A DNA stretch of 64,000 bases from Zygnema cylindricum (Eukaryota > Streptophyta > Zygnematophyceae > Zygnematales > Zygnemataceae): NCBI GenBank assembly GCA_037447655.1, contig JBBHKE010002909.1, positions 62,001 to 126,000 of the forward strand, in the 5' to 3' direction. Made by a program: the position numbers and the translations under genes. The notes under the pieces were generated by a model, which made no database searches, was not told the DNA's origin, and saw nothing but the letters and a program-made list of their open reading frames with translations. Position 1 is the stretch's first letter. Each line of letters starts with the position of its first letter. This document shows, one piece after another, positions 36,401-48,523 of the stretch.

Positions 36401-37707
36401 CCTGTCGATGTTGGGAGTAGGAACCTTGTGCTCATAACCCCATCGAAACCCATCCAGAGAGATGAGAATAACTGTCGGAATCGGAACGATTGTTTTCAAT
36501 GATGGCTGCGATGTTGTATTATGATTGCAGGTAGACTTCAGGTTCGCAAAAATATTCATTCCCTTTGTCCAAATGGGATCGCCATACAATAGGATCCCTG
36601 CAAGAGCTGTGACAATTCCACTGCCACAAAGAGAGTCACTTTGCTGCTCAATGCGGCTTTGCCTCCTCCTCCTCCCTCTCCTCCTGCTTCTCCTCCCTCC
36701 CTCTCTCTCACAGTTTATTTTAGAAGCATTACCTAACTATTCAACAAAAGGTTCTGACCGTTGTTACTTTCAATCAGCTGTCATGTTTACAAGCACTAGA
36801 AATAAGCCAATCCAGCATAGCACACATCTGCGGTTCACAAATTAAGTGTGGTTTCCAGTGCATTGCCGATCGCAATAAGGATAACAACACAATTTCAGTC
36901 CCCCGTATTTTTTAACTTGAAGCTTAGTAATTTCCAATTACAATACTTAAATTTACGTACTCGTAGCTCCGATTGAATTCATGTAAGTAATTTTGACTAA
37001 AGAACAATTTTAACATAAATGTTACATTCACGCTAATGGCCAGCAACGGTATACATAACTAGTGTACTATTCAATAAAGTGGTCCATATTGTTCTCCTGT
37101 CAAACGGCTTACACCGCAAATAGCTATTAGCATTAATAACACCAATCCGGTGCAAGTTTTTTTAGCCTTTGAACATAAAATACTAATTGTTTTTTCTCAT
37201 AATGAGCAGTTCAGAGTCATCTACGCCATATGAAGAAGAAATGGTAACCTCTATCACAGTTCCTTTTCGATACCATGGCCTTTTGAATCCTTAAGCTTAA
37301 GTGAAAAAACTCAAGCGGTTTTTTGTATTGTAATAAAGAATAGAAAATGTCTTACCAACTAGGAAGAAGACTCCTCCAAAAGTTGCAAAAGCAAAAACTA
37401 AAGCTCTTGAAAGATTCATTGGATTCGTTGAATTCATTGGAGTTCCTGTTGAAGTAATATACTTATGGACTACAAGTACTTTGTCATTTTCTTTTTCGCC
37501 GGCATTTGCTGTGACGTGACTGAGGTTCTGTCTACTCGTTTTTATCTCCGGAAGCAAAGCCTGTTTGGAGCCTTCCTCTCCCTCAGACGAGTCAACGTGA
37601 GTCAACGATGATGCTAAAGCTTCTGGCTCAGAGCTCCCGCCGGAAGGACCACCGTCCATGGCTTCTTCTCGAGGTAAGCGAACAAAGTCCATTGTGCTAG
37701 AACTCAT
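30837..37707 (-). CDS. Ectonucleotide pyrophosphatase/phosphodiesterase family protein, 8 exons
   Basis: Minus-strand exons: 37707-37356, 36597-36402, 35903-35678, 34899-34789, 34395-34211, 32887-32581, 31628-31446, 30932-30837. All introns are GT-AG and in phase; the product is about 551 residues. A cytosolic tail (about 100 residues) precedes one membrane segment at about 102-118, a type II signal anchor. The catalytic domain faces the lumen or exterior. Alkaline-phosphatase-fold motifs are complete: SLDGFRWGY (metal-binding D166), TFPNH (nucleophile T203), EEPDHTGHQ (D323, H327), GDHGM (D370, H371) and SHGYDN (H487). The family hydrolyses nucleotide pyrophosphate or phosphodiester bonds with two zinc ions; the substrate is not predictable. 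The weakest call is the exon 4 acceptor at 34900, chosen because it restores [13 protein letters not shown] in frame. Introns carry a TA microsatellite and several MITE copies. Confidence 0.95.
31128..31285. repeat. Degenerate TTTATGATTATTTATGG repeat (phosphodiesterase intron 7)
   Basis: About 160 bases built from variants of TTTATGATTATTTATGGTTT. A simple intronic minisatellite with no coding meaning. Confidence 0.75.
31833..32028. mobile_element. MITE family I, copy 3 (phosphodiesterase intron 6)
   Basis: The left end TACACTGTCCATCGCTATTA pairs with the right end CTTTAATAGCAATAGGCGGT. Internal phrases AGTTAATCGCTTTTATTCGA and GCGTAATTAATTTTAATAAA are shared with copy 2. It lies between exons 6 and 7. 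Confidence 0.75.
33100..33560. repeat. TA/GTATATA microsatellite, ~460 bp (phosphodiesterase intron 5)
   Basis: An almost uninterrupted run of TA dinucleotides with GTATATA and TACATA variants, ending in a short GATA tract near 33530-33552. Both strands look open only because of the repeat. Its length is likely polymorphic and poorly resolved by sequencing. Confidence 0.95.
34005..34196. repeat. Degenerate GTCAAAATGTGAAAAT minisatellite
   Basis: Repeated variants of TGTCAAAATGTGAAAATG fill this stretch of phosphodiesterase intron 5, ending within about 15 bases of the exon 5 donor at 34210. It is a simple repeat, but close enough to the splice site to affect it if it expands. Confidence 0.7.
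34941..35138. mobile_element. MITE family I, degraded copy (phosphodiesterase intron 3)
   Basis: TACATTGCTATAAGAGTTGG on the left faces AAACTCTAATAGTAATG on the right, with ACTAAATTATGTTTTGCC-type internal sequence. Size and termini fit the family, but pairing is imperfect. The left end is about 40 bases from exon 4. Confidence 0.5.
37111..37190. mobile_element. MITE family I, single end only
   Basis: TACACCGCAAATAGCTATTA followed by GCATTAATAACACCAATCCG matches the family I left arm. No partner arm lies within 300 bases, so this is a fragment. It lies in phosphodiesterase intron 1. Confidence 0.5.
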
Positions 37708-37733
37708 CTCTTCCTCTCACCCGCCCTCTCCGT

Positions 37734-37744
37734 ATCTCTCTCTC

Positions 37745-37800
<56 letters not shown>
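37734..37800. repeat. CT microsatellite in the phosphodiesterase 5' leader
   Basis: About 30 CT units, lightly interrupted, directly upstream of the ATG at 37707 on the minus strand (read there as GA repeats). GA/CT tracts in 5' leaders are common in plants and may affect expression, but that is only a possibility here. Confidence 0.85.
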
Positions 37801-37802
<2 letters not shown>

Positions 37803-38608
37803 GCGATCTCGCTCTTTCTTGAGATGACGTTTGAAGAAGCCACAAAAGCTACAACGAGACGAAAGGACGAACTTTACTTGCGCCTGTTCTCCTGTCGACC
37901 TGAATAGAATACGCATCACCCATCCGACAAACAAGGATTCAGCAGGCGTTCGTCCAATAGAAGGGAACATTGGCTCACAATAAACCTATCGCTCAACACT
38001 AATCGGGTTTTTCCGTGTTAACGTCATTTTCGTCTCTAGACGTGTCACACATTAAGTGGCTACCCAAGCCAATGTCGACATGACCATAGGCTGGGCATGA
38101 AGATGGCTGACAGTTCGAAATGACAGTTTGATGCAATGCCACTAAACGGCCTACGGCCCTAGGCCCATGTCGACACCGAATGACCAAATAGGCGTCATCG
38201 AATTTCAAACGTCCACAACGGTACACTGTATATCGCCATCGTTAGTGATTCATGTAGATGACAGATTTCCGATACTGTATTCGAAAATTGGGTTTTGGCC
38301 TTCCCGAAACGATGTATCGCAGCGATAAATTTTTCTAATATCGTCGGTAAAATTCGGTTGAGTGATCAACACTAAAACCCGATCTTTAATTTGCCGCTGG
38401 GCGTTAGCCATGACATGGACTTCCCCTTAGCTGTTTAGATGCATCATTTAGAATTTTAGACCTTTAAAGGGTTCAGGCGCAAACCACGCGTTAAACCGCT
38501 ACAGACGCTCCACGTGTTCTGTTGGCCCTCACTTTATCCACAAAGCGCGATCCTTTCAGTCTGAAATGTTTGAATTTTGTTTAAAAACTAGTTTGCCGTA
38601 CAGAATCT

Positions 38609-38624
38609 GTACAAATATTTGTAC
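38609..38624. promoter_or_regulatory. 16-bp perfect palindrome in the rps6 upstream region
   Basis: GTACAAATATTTGTAC reads the same on both strands and lies 267 bases before the rps6 ATG. CCGTACAGAATCTGTAC overlaps its left side, and ACGTACTT follows, giving four GTAC cores in about 45 bases. GTAC is the core bound by SBP-box (SPL/CRR1-type) factors of green plants, so a regulatory role is possible but unproven. The region is shared with the divergent phosphodiesterase gene. Confidence 0.35.
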
Positions 38625-38890
38625 CTCACACGTACTTATTTCTAAATTTCTCTCGTGCGATTTTCACGGTCTGCTAGACCCTTGGTCTTCCGTCGGTTAG
38701 GGAACACTTCTCATTGGCTGCTCTCTTCAACTCAATTTCTTTTTTTTTCCACCTCTTTTTTCCCAAACTCGGTCACCTTTTTTTCCAGCCTGCCCTTAAC
38801 TTTTATCCGCCCTTTCATCTCTCTCCTCCCTCTCTTTCAAATTTCCCCTCTTGAAGACTGTTTGGCTGGAACAAAGACAATCCTCGCCTA

Positions 38891-40634
38891 ATGGCGGTTT
38901 CAGCCAGATTTAGCCAAATTGCCGTCAATGTGTCACTGAACGGAACTGCTGAACATGTGTCCAGTTCCAAACTCATCCCCTCTGAAACTCGCACATCTTG
39001 TCGAAGCTCACTCTCTCTTCCTCGAAGTTTCGGCCTCTCTTCTTCCAGTTCTGTAGGTTTTCAACTCTGGCAAAATGAGAGAAAGTCAAAATTTTCGTCC
39101 TCCAGACACGTGGCAATGCAGGATTCTCTTCCAGGAATGGAGGAGGAGCCTGTCAGTGAACCAAGAGAGTATCCTCCTGGAATGCAGCGTTACGAATCTA
39201 TGGTGATTTTGAGGCCAGATCTTACTGAAGACGAACGTACGGCTTTGATAGAGCGATACGAAGAGGTACGGAAACTGCCACTGTTACCTCGCATGGACAG
39301 AGGAGGTTTTTTTGATCGGAAACCCTGGTAACTGCATGGATGATAGGGTTCATAGAATTAGAATGAAACGAGAGATTTTTTCTCTTTTCCTTGGAGGATA
39401 ATGCTTATCGTTTGTTTCGGATTGTTTCCTGCAAAGTAATAGTTTACGATGATTTTAGTTTTCAAAAAGTTTGATAAAATAGTTTGATTTGCCTCGTTAG
39501 TAGTCGGTTCTTTTCTGTTCTGCTTGGTGACCTTTTTCAATGTTAGGAAGGACCGCAGAACATAGTTCCAGAGAATTTGGAAAATTTATCAGAAGAACAA
39601 CTTAGAAAAAAATACTTTGCGTTTCTATTAAAGTGGACCTCTTGTGGTTTTGTCTGCTTATCTGTCTTGCTTTAGGATTAGTCTAGGGTGAATTCTTATT
39701 GCTGTAGGATAAGTTATTGGTGTAGGATCAATTATTGCCCCTCTGAAGAGATTTGCAGGAGTTCTCTATTGGATAACTTCACATATGCTGCTACTGGCGT
39801 TACTGGCCACTCATTTCAGGAATAGTACAGGAAATTGTACATAATGTGTACATTTCGTACACTTGTCTGTACAATCACTGGGATTACACCAGTAATTCCG
39901 TATGTGTATAACTACCCTATCGCACATAAAAACTAGTGTTGGTCACTAAGAATTGTCCGGCATCAGGGAGAGGGGTTCCAGCTGTGATTCGCCGAATGCA
40001 GGATGTAGGCAGATAAAAAAAAATCTTGTCGATGTTATGGGAAGGGAGGGAGAGGGCAAGGAGGGGGAGCGGGGAGCTTAGCGGAAATGGGGGACAGGCG
40101 GCAGTGGACTAGCCAAGAGAGGGAGGGAGGGAGGATTGCGAGGGAGTGAGCGGGGAGAGAGGGAGTGGGAGAGGCAGGGTTAAAGAAAGGTGTTATACAA
40201 GGTTCAGATACTTAATGCTGCAACTGTGTCTCGCTATATTGAATTGAATTGCGTCGAACGCGAATCTATCCACCACAGCTCTTGCGTAAGAATGTAGGAC
40301 TGCCAAGATTAACATAGCTGGTGTCTTCGAATGCATAAATTGGTGGTAGCTTCTGTTTTAACGCTCTCTTCTCCCCTTCTCCTTCCGTCTCTCTTTTTTG
40401 CAGGCTATGGTTGCTGGAGGAGCATTGGATGTGGAGATGTTTAACAGGGGCATGCAACCTCTGGCGTACAACATTAAGTCGAAGACAACAGGAGGACAAG
40501 TCAATCGATATGTGGACGGAATATACTTGCTTTTTACATATGTTACCAAGCCCCAGAGCCAGGTGGAACTCCAGAAGAAGTTCAACACCGATGATGATAT
40601 TATCCGTTCCACAACATTCCGGTTGAAGTTGTAG
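38891..40634 (+). CDS. rps6: Plastid ribosomal protein bS6, nucleus-encoded, 2 exons
   Basis: Exons 38891-39265 and 40404-40634, one GT-AG intron in phase 0, product 201 residues. The first ~75 residues are rich in serine and arginine with few acidic residues, typical of a chloroplast transit peptide. An acidic linker (MEEEPVSEPREYPP) follows. The bS6 fold begins at MQRYESMVILRPDLTEDE (about 98-115) and runs through GALDVEMFNRG, LAYNIKSKTTGG and YLLFTYVTKP to the end. bS6 binds the central domain of 16S rRNA with bS18 in the small subunit. The length without transit peptide fits bacterial and plastid S6. The start is the first ATG of the frame and gives a sensible targeting sequence. Confidence 0.95.
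39820..39880. repeat. GTAC-rich cluster in the rps6 intron
   Basis: Five GTAC words occur within about 55 bases (AATAGTACAGG, ATTGTACATA, GTGTACATTTCGTACAC, CTGTACAATC), with dyad symmetry around several of them. It resembles clusters elsewhere in the non-coding part of the window. Function is unknown. Confidence 0.4.
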
Positions 40635-43474
40635 ATAGGAATACAGGTATAAGATGGTTCTGCAAAGTATACAGTAGCAGTATTATGATGTTACCTGTTT
40701 TTAGTTTTCGTCAGTGCAGAAATTATGAGACAGGCCTCATTGGGTCCTCCAGCGTGGCCTTCATGATATCAATTTGTATTCAAGACCTATTATCTATTTG
40801 AAATTCTTGACAGGCTGACCAGCTGGAGTTTCTGTACTGTTGCAGGGTTTATACCTGTTTTTGTACCTGTTTTAAGATTTTTTAGGGTTTTCAGAGCTTG
40901 CGGCATGTGAAAGGAGAGCATAGGTGTGAACAGGTACAATATCTTTTCATTTTTTTTGTTTGGACAAGCTACTTCCCGGCATTTGCTTTAGGCTTAAACA
41001 ATTTTACTGGATCTGAAACTCAAAAGGCCTTTTTCTGTAATGTCTTGTCTCTTCGTTTAGGCGATTTTCATTCGTTATCTATTCGTTTCTTAACAATCTG
41101 CATTGATATGAGTTTTGCAAACGGTATGGCCTATTTTGTTTTCGTTAACAGATTGACTTAATACAGTGGTTGGTCTTTGACCAGAGTGTTTTGAGATTTT
41201 GTCAGGTGGTGAGATGGATTATGTTCCCATATCCTCTAATTTTGACAGCCTAGCCGTCCTCTCGTCCTCCAAATGACACTGTCTGAAATATGCACCGTGT
41301 ATCATTATTATTCATGATGTTTTTTTCCACCACTTGAATCACCTGTTTTGCTGTTTTGTCTGAATTAGCCACCGGAATGTAATAAATAGCTTCTGTCAGA
41401 TTTAGTAATCTGGCAGATGTGCACAGAGAAAAATGAGTCTAAAAGCTGGAAGAAATATCAACGCTAATAGCGATAAAATGTGTAATTTCTAAATGCAAGA
41501 AATGCTTGATCAAGTTCTGGTATTTTACATTACTATCATCAAGATGCAAAGTAAGTACATTGTCTTTTGAACTACTAGTCGAGAATTTGGTAGTATTTGC
41601 TTGTGGGTTGATGTCAGCAAGTACAGCCTAAGATGTCAATAGTTTGTTACCTCATTTCAAAATAGTAACTCGAGTGTTTCTTTTTTGGAGATCTAGACAA
41701 AAATGGTCACTATCTTTTTAAGTGGGAAGTTGCTGATGCAAAAGGCTTCATTCAATCATTAATCGTTCCATTAGTGAGTGATAATGCCACATCTACAGTG
41801 TTCATGTCATAATCAAGCCAGAGTTCCAGCCGTAGTGTACATGTGCGAAACAAAGTTTGAAACACTGCATATGTTACGGTGAACCTATACTAAAAATATA
41901 TTATACTTTAAAAGACACAAAAGCGTATAGAACTATGTAACTTCTTATAGCATTCCCACCTGTTTTTGCACATGTGAACCACGGTGTCTTGCTCATGATC
42001 ATGGAAGTCGCACATCCGAAACGTCTCGATGCAGGCATGAAACATCATAGAAGCATTAATGTTCGGTAAGGAGGCTGTTGGAACCTGGATTACGTCTGTT
42101 ATTCAAGATTTCATCTATTTAAGTCACCATCTCCATTATAAAAAACTTTAAGTGAGCAAACTGACCATTTTGATGAATGAACCCCCTTTCCTCTGTTTTG
42201 GAACCTCTTTTGCTAACAAGTATTTCATGCAGCTCTCCAAGTTATTTCGTCCTTCCCTTGCCCATATCCATATAAAAGAAATCTCTTTCTTTATTTTTGA
42301 AGCTGGTTTTCCTCCTTCATTGACGAATGGATCTTACTTACTGAACCCAAACGTGGTATTAACTACTATAACATAGTAACAAATGTGTACCCTTCAGTTT
42401 CATCTTTAAAGCCATTGAAGTTGTCGATAGCATCAAACATTGTTAGGGCTATATGTAGTTATGGTAAATATTAATGTCAAGAGACGGATTTTTGGCTTCA
42501 ACCTTGTAGCATGTATATTATTCTCCATGTTATATGCATTTTTATGTGGGCACATGGAAATATATCTTGGAAAAGTACATAGACATTCCCGATGGACCTC
42601 CCATCGAACATCAAAGCTTTGATAAACACTTCTCCATTCAAGTCAAACCATTCACGAGGAGCATGGTGTCTACAAGTGTTGGAGGGTGTACCAAAGACAA
42701 CTATTTAACCGTCGCTTTCAAAGACGGGGAAGTGATGAATGGATGAATAGCTCGACCAACCCAAGAAAAATTGTTGGAATGACCAAGGTAGACGACCCAT
42801 CGCCATCTAGTCATGGAGCTTGGTAACGGGGACCGACGCTAGAGTATTTACATGGAAAAGCCAATGACTCCGTGCGCTCTTGCTCCATTAAGTCTCAACT
42901 CCCTGAAAAAAAGCGTTGGCATCCAGTCTTATTCTCATAAGCACTACTTGCCCCCACCTTAGGTGGCAAAATGGATACCCAGAGTTAAAATATGAATAGA
43001 ACGACCAAACAGTGTCATTGTTATTACGTTTAACAAATATAGCCAAATGGAAGTTAAAGAGTCGTTTGAAAAGGCACACAAAGGTGATAAGGATGCGAGT
43101 ATATAGTCTTTGATAAAAGTGAGGCAAGTGCTAACACCCACGAGCAATAAGCGACAATCGAGTTGCCACTCTTTTGGTGACTGTTGTTGATGTATGGGGA
43201 TTTCAATGTCCAATCTTGGGCGTCATAATACTTGCTTGGGCGGTTGGACATGCTTTAAAAGTCTTGTCAAACCTGTACCCATAGCATTGAGATTGTTCCT
43301 TGACATGAAGGGGGTAGTAAGAGACATTATGGCAAGGTAAAGGATTTAAGCTTGTAGGCAAGAATAAAATAGGGTTTGGTGTGCGTGTCCAACCTCAAGA
43401 CATTGGGCTGCCAGTTTGAAAGAAATGCATATGAGGGAGAGCCATGAACAGGGGGGGTTGTAAAAGAGAGTCAC
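40635..43474. other. Intergenic, no gene recognised
   Basis: The 3' flank of rps6 followed by AT-rich sequence. AACGCTAATAGCGAT near 41460 is a lone family I MITE terminus, and GCAGATGTGCACAGAGAA near 41414 a lone family II terminus. Frames around 42150-42750 (+) and 42890-43250 (-) are short and show no domain; decayed transposon coding sequence is possible but not supported. Confidence 0.4.
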
Positions 43475-43676
43475 TACACCACTCATGGTTGTTAGTTTTA
43501 ATAACACTAATTCGGTCGCGACTATTTATAGCAAAAATTACAAAATAGAGTTAAAAACATTATTTAAGGACGTGGACTACAACCTGCCACAGCTCCTTGC
43601 ACTAAACTAGTATTATTAATTATAATTTTGCATTAACACTAATAAATCTTTAACGCTAATAATGATGAGCGGTGTA
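43475..43676. mobile_element. MITE family I, copy 4
   Basis: The left end TACACCACTCATGGTTGTTA and right end AACGCTAATAATGATGAGCG plus GTGTA pair well, with internal TTAATAACACTAATTCGGTC on the left. It is 202 bp with no coding potential. Confidence 0.75.
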
Positions 43677-45030
43677 GTTTCATCCGAGGTGCCCAAGCGG
43701 AGCCGAGTATCATTTAAAGGAGATGGTGATGGGAAGCGGGACCACACTATTTTTGAGTGGCTATGAAGTGCGAGCTCTAACTCTATCTCTTGAGGGTTAT
43801 AATGGTATTTGATAGGGAAACCTAGTAATTATTGAATGTAATATTTTAAAAGAAAATTCAACATCGATAACTTGTTTCTCGCACCTCTCACAATTGTCCA
43901 AAATACCCTAATTATGGCATCTCCTGGAAGTCTTAACACAATAACCCATTTTACGGTCTCATCCGAAATGTTTTAGCGAAAGACATTAAATCTTAACGCT
44001 TCGTTTTTTTTTCGGCTGGTAACAAAATATGAGCACCGAGAATTTGAATTGATCGGTAGTTAATTTTGCACCTCTAGTAGTGTTGTGCACAACGCAGAAC
44101 AAAAATGAGTATGTTGCTATAGATGGCGAAAATAACAAAATAAAGAAGGTTATAGTTTCCCACCTATAGTTATCACTGTGTATTCAATGCCTCACCAATG
44201 ACTACAAAGCCCATACATACGAAAATATGCACATTAAAATACGAAGATCATCCCATAACAACAGAGAGTGCTTCCGAATTACCACCACATCAAGATAGAG
44301 TACATTTACATTCGCTGCAAAGCATACAGTACCCGTACGCGCCAAACAAAAAATACGGTCATAAAATTTAAAAAACTTGTCCAAGCACACGTTTACGTTC
44401 GCAGACGACAAAACGTTGAAGTGAAAAAAAGACAATAGCGTACGACCACCATACGATTTCGTGCGATCTGGATAAGACATACGGTCGTATAGATTCATGA
44501 GTTCTAAATAGTGCAGCTCAACCTACAGTACTGTACATCCCGCACAATAGTGTTGTTCAAATCATGCGATTTTTTCAATTTTTATGATTGAAACATATAA
44601 TTCGTGACTGTTGAAAAAATCGCAAAAAACACGCTGTGCTTTCTGTCCAGTAAACTGAACGGACAATTTACGGGAAAAGTACAATATTTTCCGTAAAATG
44701 TACGTTTTTTTACGGAAATGTACGGAATTCGAGGAAAAGATACGTCACAGTTATTAGTACTTTCTGACCAGTGAACTGAACATAAATATCACGGAACCTG
44801 TACGTCATTTCATCGACTATGTACGGACATTTTCGAAAAGAGACGTTGGAACATCACAAATTTTTCGCGCGGTAAGTTTGAAAACTGTACGGGTGTCTTC
44901 TTCATTTTTTTTGAAAGAGGCCGCCATAAAATGTTGAAAACAAAACCGCAAGGAAGCCGCCTCCCTATATCCTACCCTCCTCCCTCCCAAGCTTTTACTA
45001 TCCTCTCTTCTAGACTTGACAGAAGCAACC

Positions 45031-45339
45031 ATGCCTAGAATTCGAGGAGAGGAGTGGGAGCACGTGAAGGCTGCAGACGGTGGGAATATTGTGGCCAACC
45101 GATTATGCGTCTGTATTTATTGCAACAACGAATATAACTCCCAAGCGACAAGGATCAAAAATAATCTCCTTGGAAACGTCAAGAGTGTAGGGATTAGAGC
45201 CTGCACAATGTGTCTAGACGAGGTGAAGGAGGAGTTTAGTGCATCGAAAAACCAGAAATCTGCAAATTCCTCTCAGAAACGTGTAGTGTGCGACTTTGTC
45301 GTGCATGTGTCTAATCAAACCAAGAAACATGCAACCTAA
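45031..45339 (+). pseudogene. hAT transposase N-terminal BED-type zinc finger fragment
   Basis: From ATG 45031, about 102 codons. W-E-H-V near the start, then CIYCNNEYNSQATRIKNNLL and a CTMCLDEV block, align with the BED finger of plant hAT transposases (C-x2-C, basic helix, C-x-x-[VC]). The usual histidine of the helix appears to be replaced by asparagine. The frame ends in a stop and is separated by ~1.6 kb from the rest of the transposase, so either the intervening sequence is an intron or insertion, or this is a remnant. BED domains bind transposon-end DNA. Confidence 0.55.
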
Positions 45340-45536
45340 CCAGCTGGCGAGTAGAAAACGTGGAATAGACAACAACAAAGCACATCCCGAAGCAAAAAGA
45401 ATAATAATACAAAGCTAAAATGAATATGACAATGGAAAAATGAGATAATAGGTGGAAAGGATAAAAGGTGAAAGGTGAGTGGGAAGCCGAGAGAGAGTTC
45501 CATTTATTACTAAGCCGATGGGTAGCCACTAGGCTC

Positions 45537-45905
45537 CACGGTCTGGGCGTATTCCTTACAGGAGTTAGGTCTAGGATTTTAAATAAAGAAAACAAAACCA
45601 GAAAAATGCAAGAAAACAACAATAAAAATCTGTAGTGAATCCGAGATAACCGGATCTTGGCACGCTGATTGCAGAAAAAATTACAACAAGAAAACAAGCA
45701 CTGAAAATACGTAAAGAATCCGAGATTACCGAATTCTAACAAACGAGTAAAAATAGCAACAAGAAAATACAAGAAAACAACGTTAAAAATCTGCACGAAA
45801 TCCGAGAAAACCAGATTTTGACACACTAATAACCAATTGCAGAAAATGATAACGGGAAGCAAGCAATGGAAAATGGTAAAGAATCCGAGATAACCGGATT
45901 ACAAC
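45537..45905. repeat. Degenerate repeats around AATCCGAGATAACCGGAT inside the hAT element
   Basis: The phrase AATCCGAGATAACCGGAT and variants recur near 45637, 45717, 45800 and 45884, each followed by A-rich sequence such as GCAACAAGAAAATACAAGAA. Spacing is about 80-85 bases. The block lies between the BED fragment and the transposase core and may belong to an inserted element. Confidence 0.55.
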
Positions 45906-46979
45906 AAACCACCAGCGAACTCCAACAAAGGCCACAGAAATTAGACAACAAAATGTCAAACACTAATTCAGAGAAGGCATCCACAAAGGTTCAGAAACAG
46001 CCTGAGAAAGTAGGCAGAATCCAAACTAGAAGAGGTTGTTGAAGGGAAACCGTGCGGACTCCTGCCGAAACCGAGTGAATTAACTTGTAGGTCTTACAAT
46101 GAAAGTTTAATGAGGAAAGAGAAAAGCTAAGGTCTCAAAAAAACTAAGGCAGAAAAAGCCTTGCAGGGAAAAAACTGACAATTTGACTAAGGAAAAAGAC
46201 AAGGGAAAAAGACAGAAAAATCTAAATCCTTTTCGACCAATTCCTGTACTCTCAAATTATGAGAGTACGAACCTAACGCAATCGTCTAAGTACTAACGAA
46301 ATAACCAAAGTACTACTTTCTGACATTTGCTAACTAACCAATCATGTGAGAGTATTTCACTGTACAATTTGTGACTAGTTTGGGTTCTGGCCAATAAGCG
46401 ACCAGGACCATATGCCTACGTTACAAAATTCACAATCCGCGGATTAAAACCCTTCCTAACTACATGTATGCGTGAACCTACATGGGTTCACGACTTCAAT
46501 GTGAACCAAAAATCGAAGCGCCAACAAACGCTCCGCGTACACGCGATTCGTACATCGCGAAATTCCAACTGAAGTGAAAGTACAGGCGAAAATAAAAGTA
46601 CAAATGTAATATCGTGGAGGTTCGTTCATCTTGTTTCGTACAACCTCCAAACGATATCCGCGTACGCCATTCGAATCGTGCAACTTCAAATCGCGCACGC
46701 AAATATGTATCTCCGTGTCACCAGCGGAATTCCCGGCGTCTCTTCGAAGTAAGTACACAATAACTCCTGCATTCAAGCATGAATTTAACACAATCGAAAT
46801 TAGTGTAGCCTCAACCTGTAATATTCCTACAAATAAACCAAATACATGTCCCGACACAATGCGGCATGACAACTTGGATGAACTCAACAGCAGTTTTCCA
46901 CCGATTCCGAATAGCAAAGTAAGAGGTGTGCAGTTAAGAATAAAAAATGCATTTAATAGGCATAATAAGAAAGAGGTAG

Positions 46980-48523
46980 ATTTAGCCGGGCCACGGCTTT
47001 CTTCGCCAATGGATAACCATTCAGACTTTTAGAGGATCCATATTTCAACGCAGCGGTGAAGAAGACCGGTGATATAGGTGGATCTTACAAGTTACCAATC
47101 CGTAGTGCAATGAGAAATCGTCTCCTATTAGAGACCAAGGCGAAGGTGAAGAAAGATTTGGCAAGTTATGAGAAAACTATTTATGTCACTGGTGCCACGA
47201 TCACATCAGACGGGTGGACAACAGCAACATACGATAAACCTGTCCTAAATATTATAGCAGTCACCCCGAAAGGTGACATATTTTTGACGGTAAAAGACAC
47301 AAGTGGGCATATTAAGGACGTCGACTACATATGTCAGGTGTTGGAAAAGGGAGTACTTGCGACAGGGGTGGAGAATGTGGTGCAAATTATTACTGATTCT
47401 GCCCTACTGAACAAGGCTACAACCTCGTTGCTCGCGGCAAAGCACCCTTTTATCACGTGGACGCCATGCGCTGCACACATTCTCGACTTGTTGTTGGATG
47501 ATTGGAGTAGGTTGTCATTTATCTCTATACCTGTCCGGGAGGCAAAAGAAATTATGAAATTCATCACTAATCATAGCATGAGTGTAGCACTATTCAATAA
47601 AATTTCTCAACTTCGCCTTCTAAACCTAGAGACTAGGTTTGCCACAAATTTTTTTATGCTCCAAAGGTTATTAGATGTGAAAGAGAGTCTGGAGCATTTG
47701 ATATTTGATGACAAATTTAAGCAATAGGTGGGGAAGCCTATGTACAAGATAGAGGGGGCTAAGATTAGGTGCCGCATTTTAAGCACGAAATTTTGGGTTA
47801 AAGTGAGTGAGGCCGTGTCAATTTCAAAACCTGTGGTGCGGTTAATAAGGGAATGTGACAAAGGTGGCCCGAATGTGGGGAAGGTTTACCACGGCTATTA
47901 CGCGATTGGACAATTTCTGGAGAATTTAGCTTGCGCTACAGGAGGTAATATTCATGAGGGCATGCAGATTTTGGAAGAGTTGAAGACAGCTTGGGTGGCG
48001 AGGTGGAAGATGGCGCATAGCCCCATTTATGTTGTCGGTTTTCTACTCGATCTGGAGCATCAAAGTCTTGCATATGGGCAGCATGCAAACGCGACAGTTA
48101 TGGAAGGTTTTCAGACAATGTTGGAGATGATGCTTCCAAATGTGGAGGAGATAGAAGATGCCCGCGTACAGTCGTCAAATATAGAGGTTTTGAGGGAGTT
48201 TTTGGTAGGGAAATTACACTATTGTGTGCAAGGAAGATGTTTGCGAGGAAAAAATACTTGCACAATGCACAGGTGCCAACTCCTTCCAGCGGAATTGGTC
48301 AACATATGACCATATACACTCTAAGAAAAGAAGTAGATTAACGGCTAAAGTGGCTAATGATCTGGTATGGGTTTTCACTAATCTCAGACTGTCAAAGAAG
48401 ACTTAGGATGTTAGCTATAAAGAGAACATGATGGCATGGGAAGAAGAAGAAGGGGAGGTAGGGGAAGAGGGTTCGGATGAAGACATCATGGACGTTGATG
48501 TAGAAGAAGAGGATTTAAAGTAG
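46980..48523 (+). pseudogene. hAT transposase core and C-terminal dimerisation part, broken
   Basis: Homology begins at ATAFFANG and EDPYFNAAVKKTGD. The DUF659-like catalytic start follows with TSDGWTTATYDKPVLNI, DTSGH and DYICQVLE, then CAAHILDLLLDDW. Downstream are GKVYHGYY and WVARWKMAHSPIY, and a hAT dimerisation remnant ANSFQRNWSTYDHIHSKKRS with VANDLVWVFTNLRL. An acidic tail ends at TAG 48521-48523. Lesions: TAA at 47014-47016, TAG at 47725-47727, a frame change near 48225-48245 and TAG at 48404-48406. The enzyme would cut and paste hAT elements, but this copy cannot make it. Confidence 0.85.

Noticed and set aside
42152-43251. Short frames between rps6 and the hAT element
   Set aside because: No recognisable retroelement or host domain could be assigned in any frame.
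45311-45862. 183-codon hydrophobic minus-strand frame
   Set aside because: It is produced by the A-rich ~80-bp repeats inside the hAT element; its hydrophobicity comes from T-rich codons.
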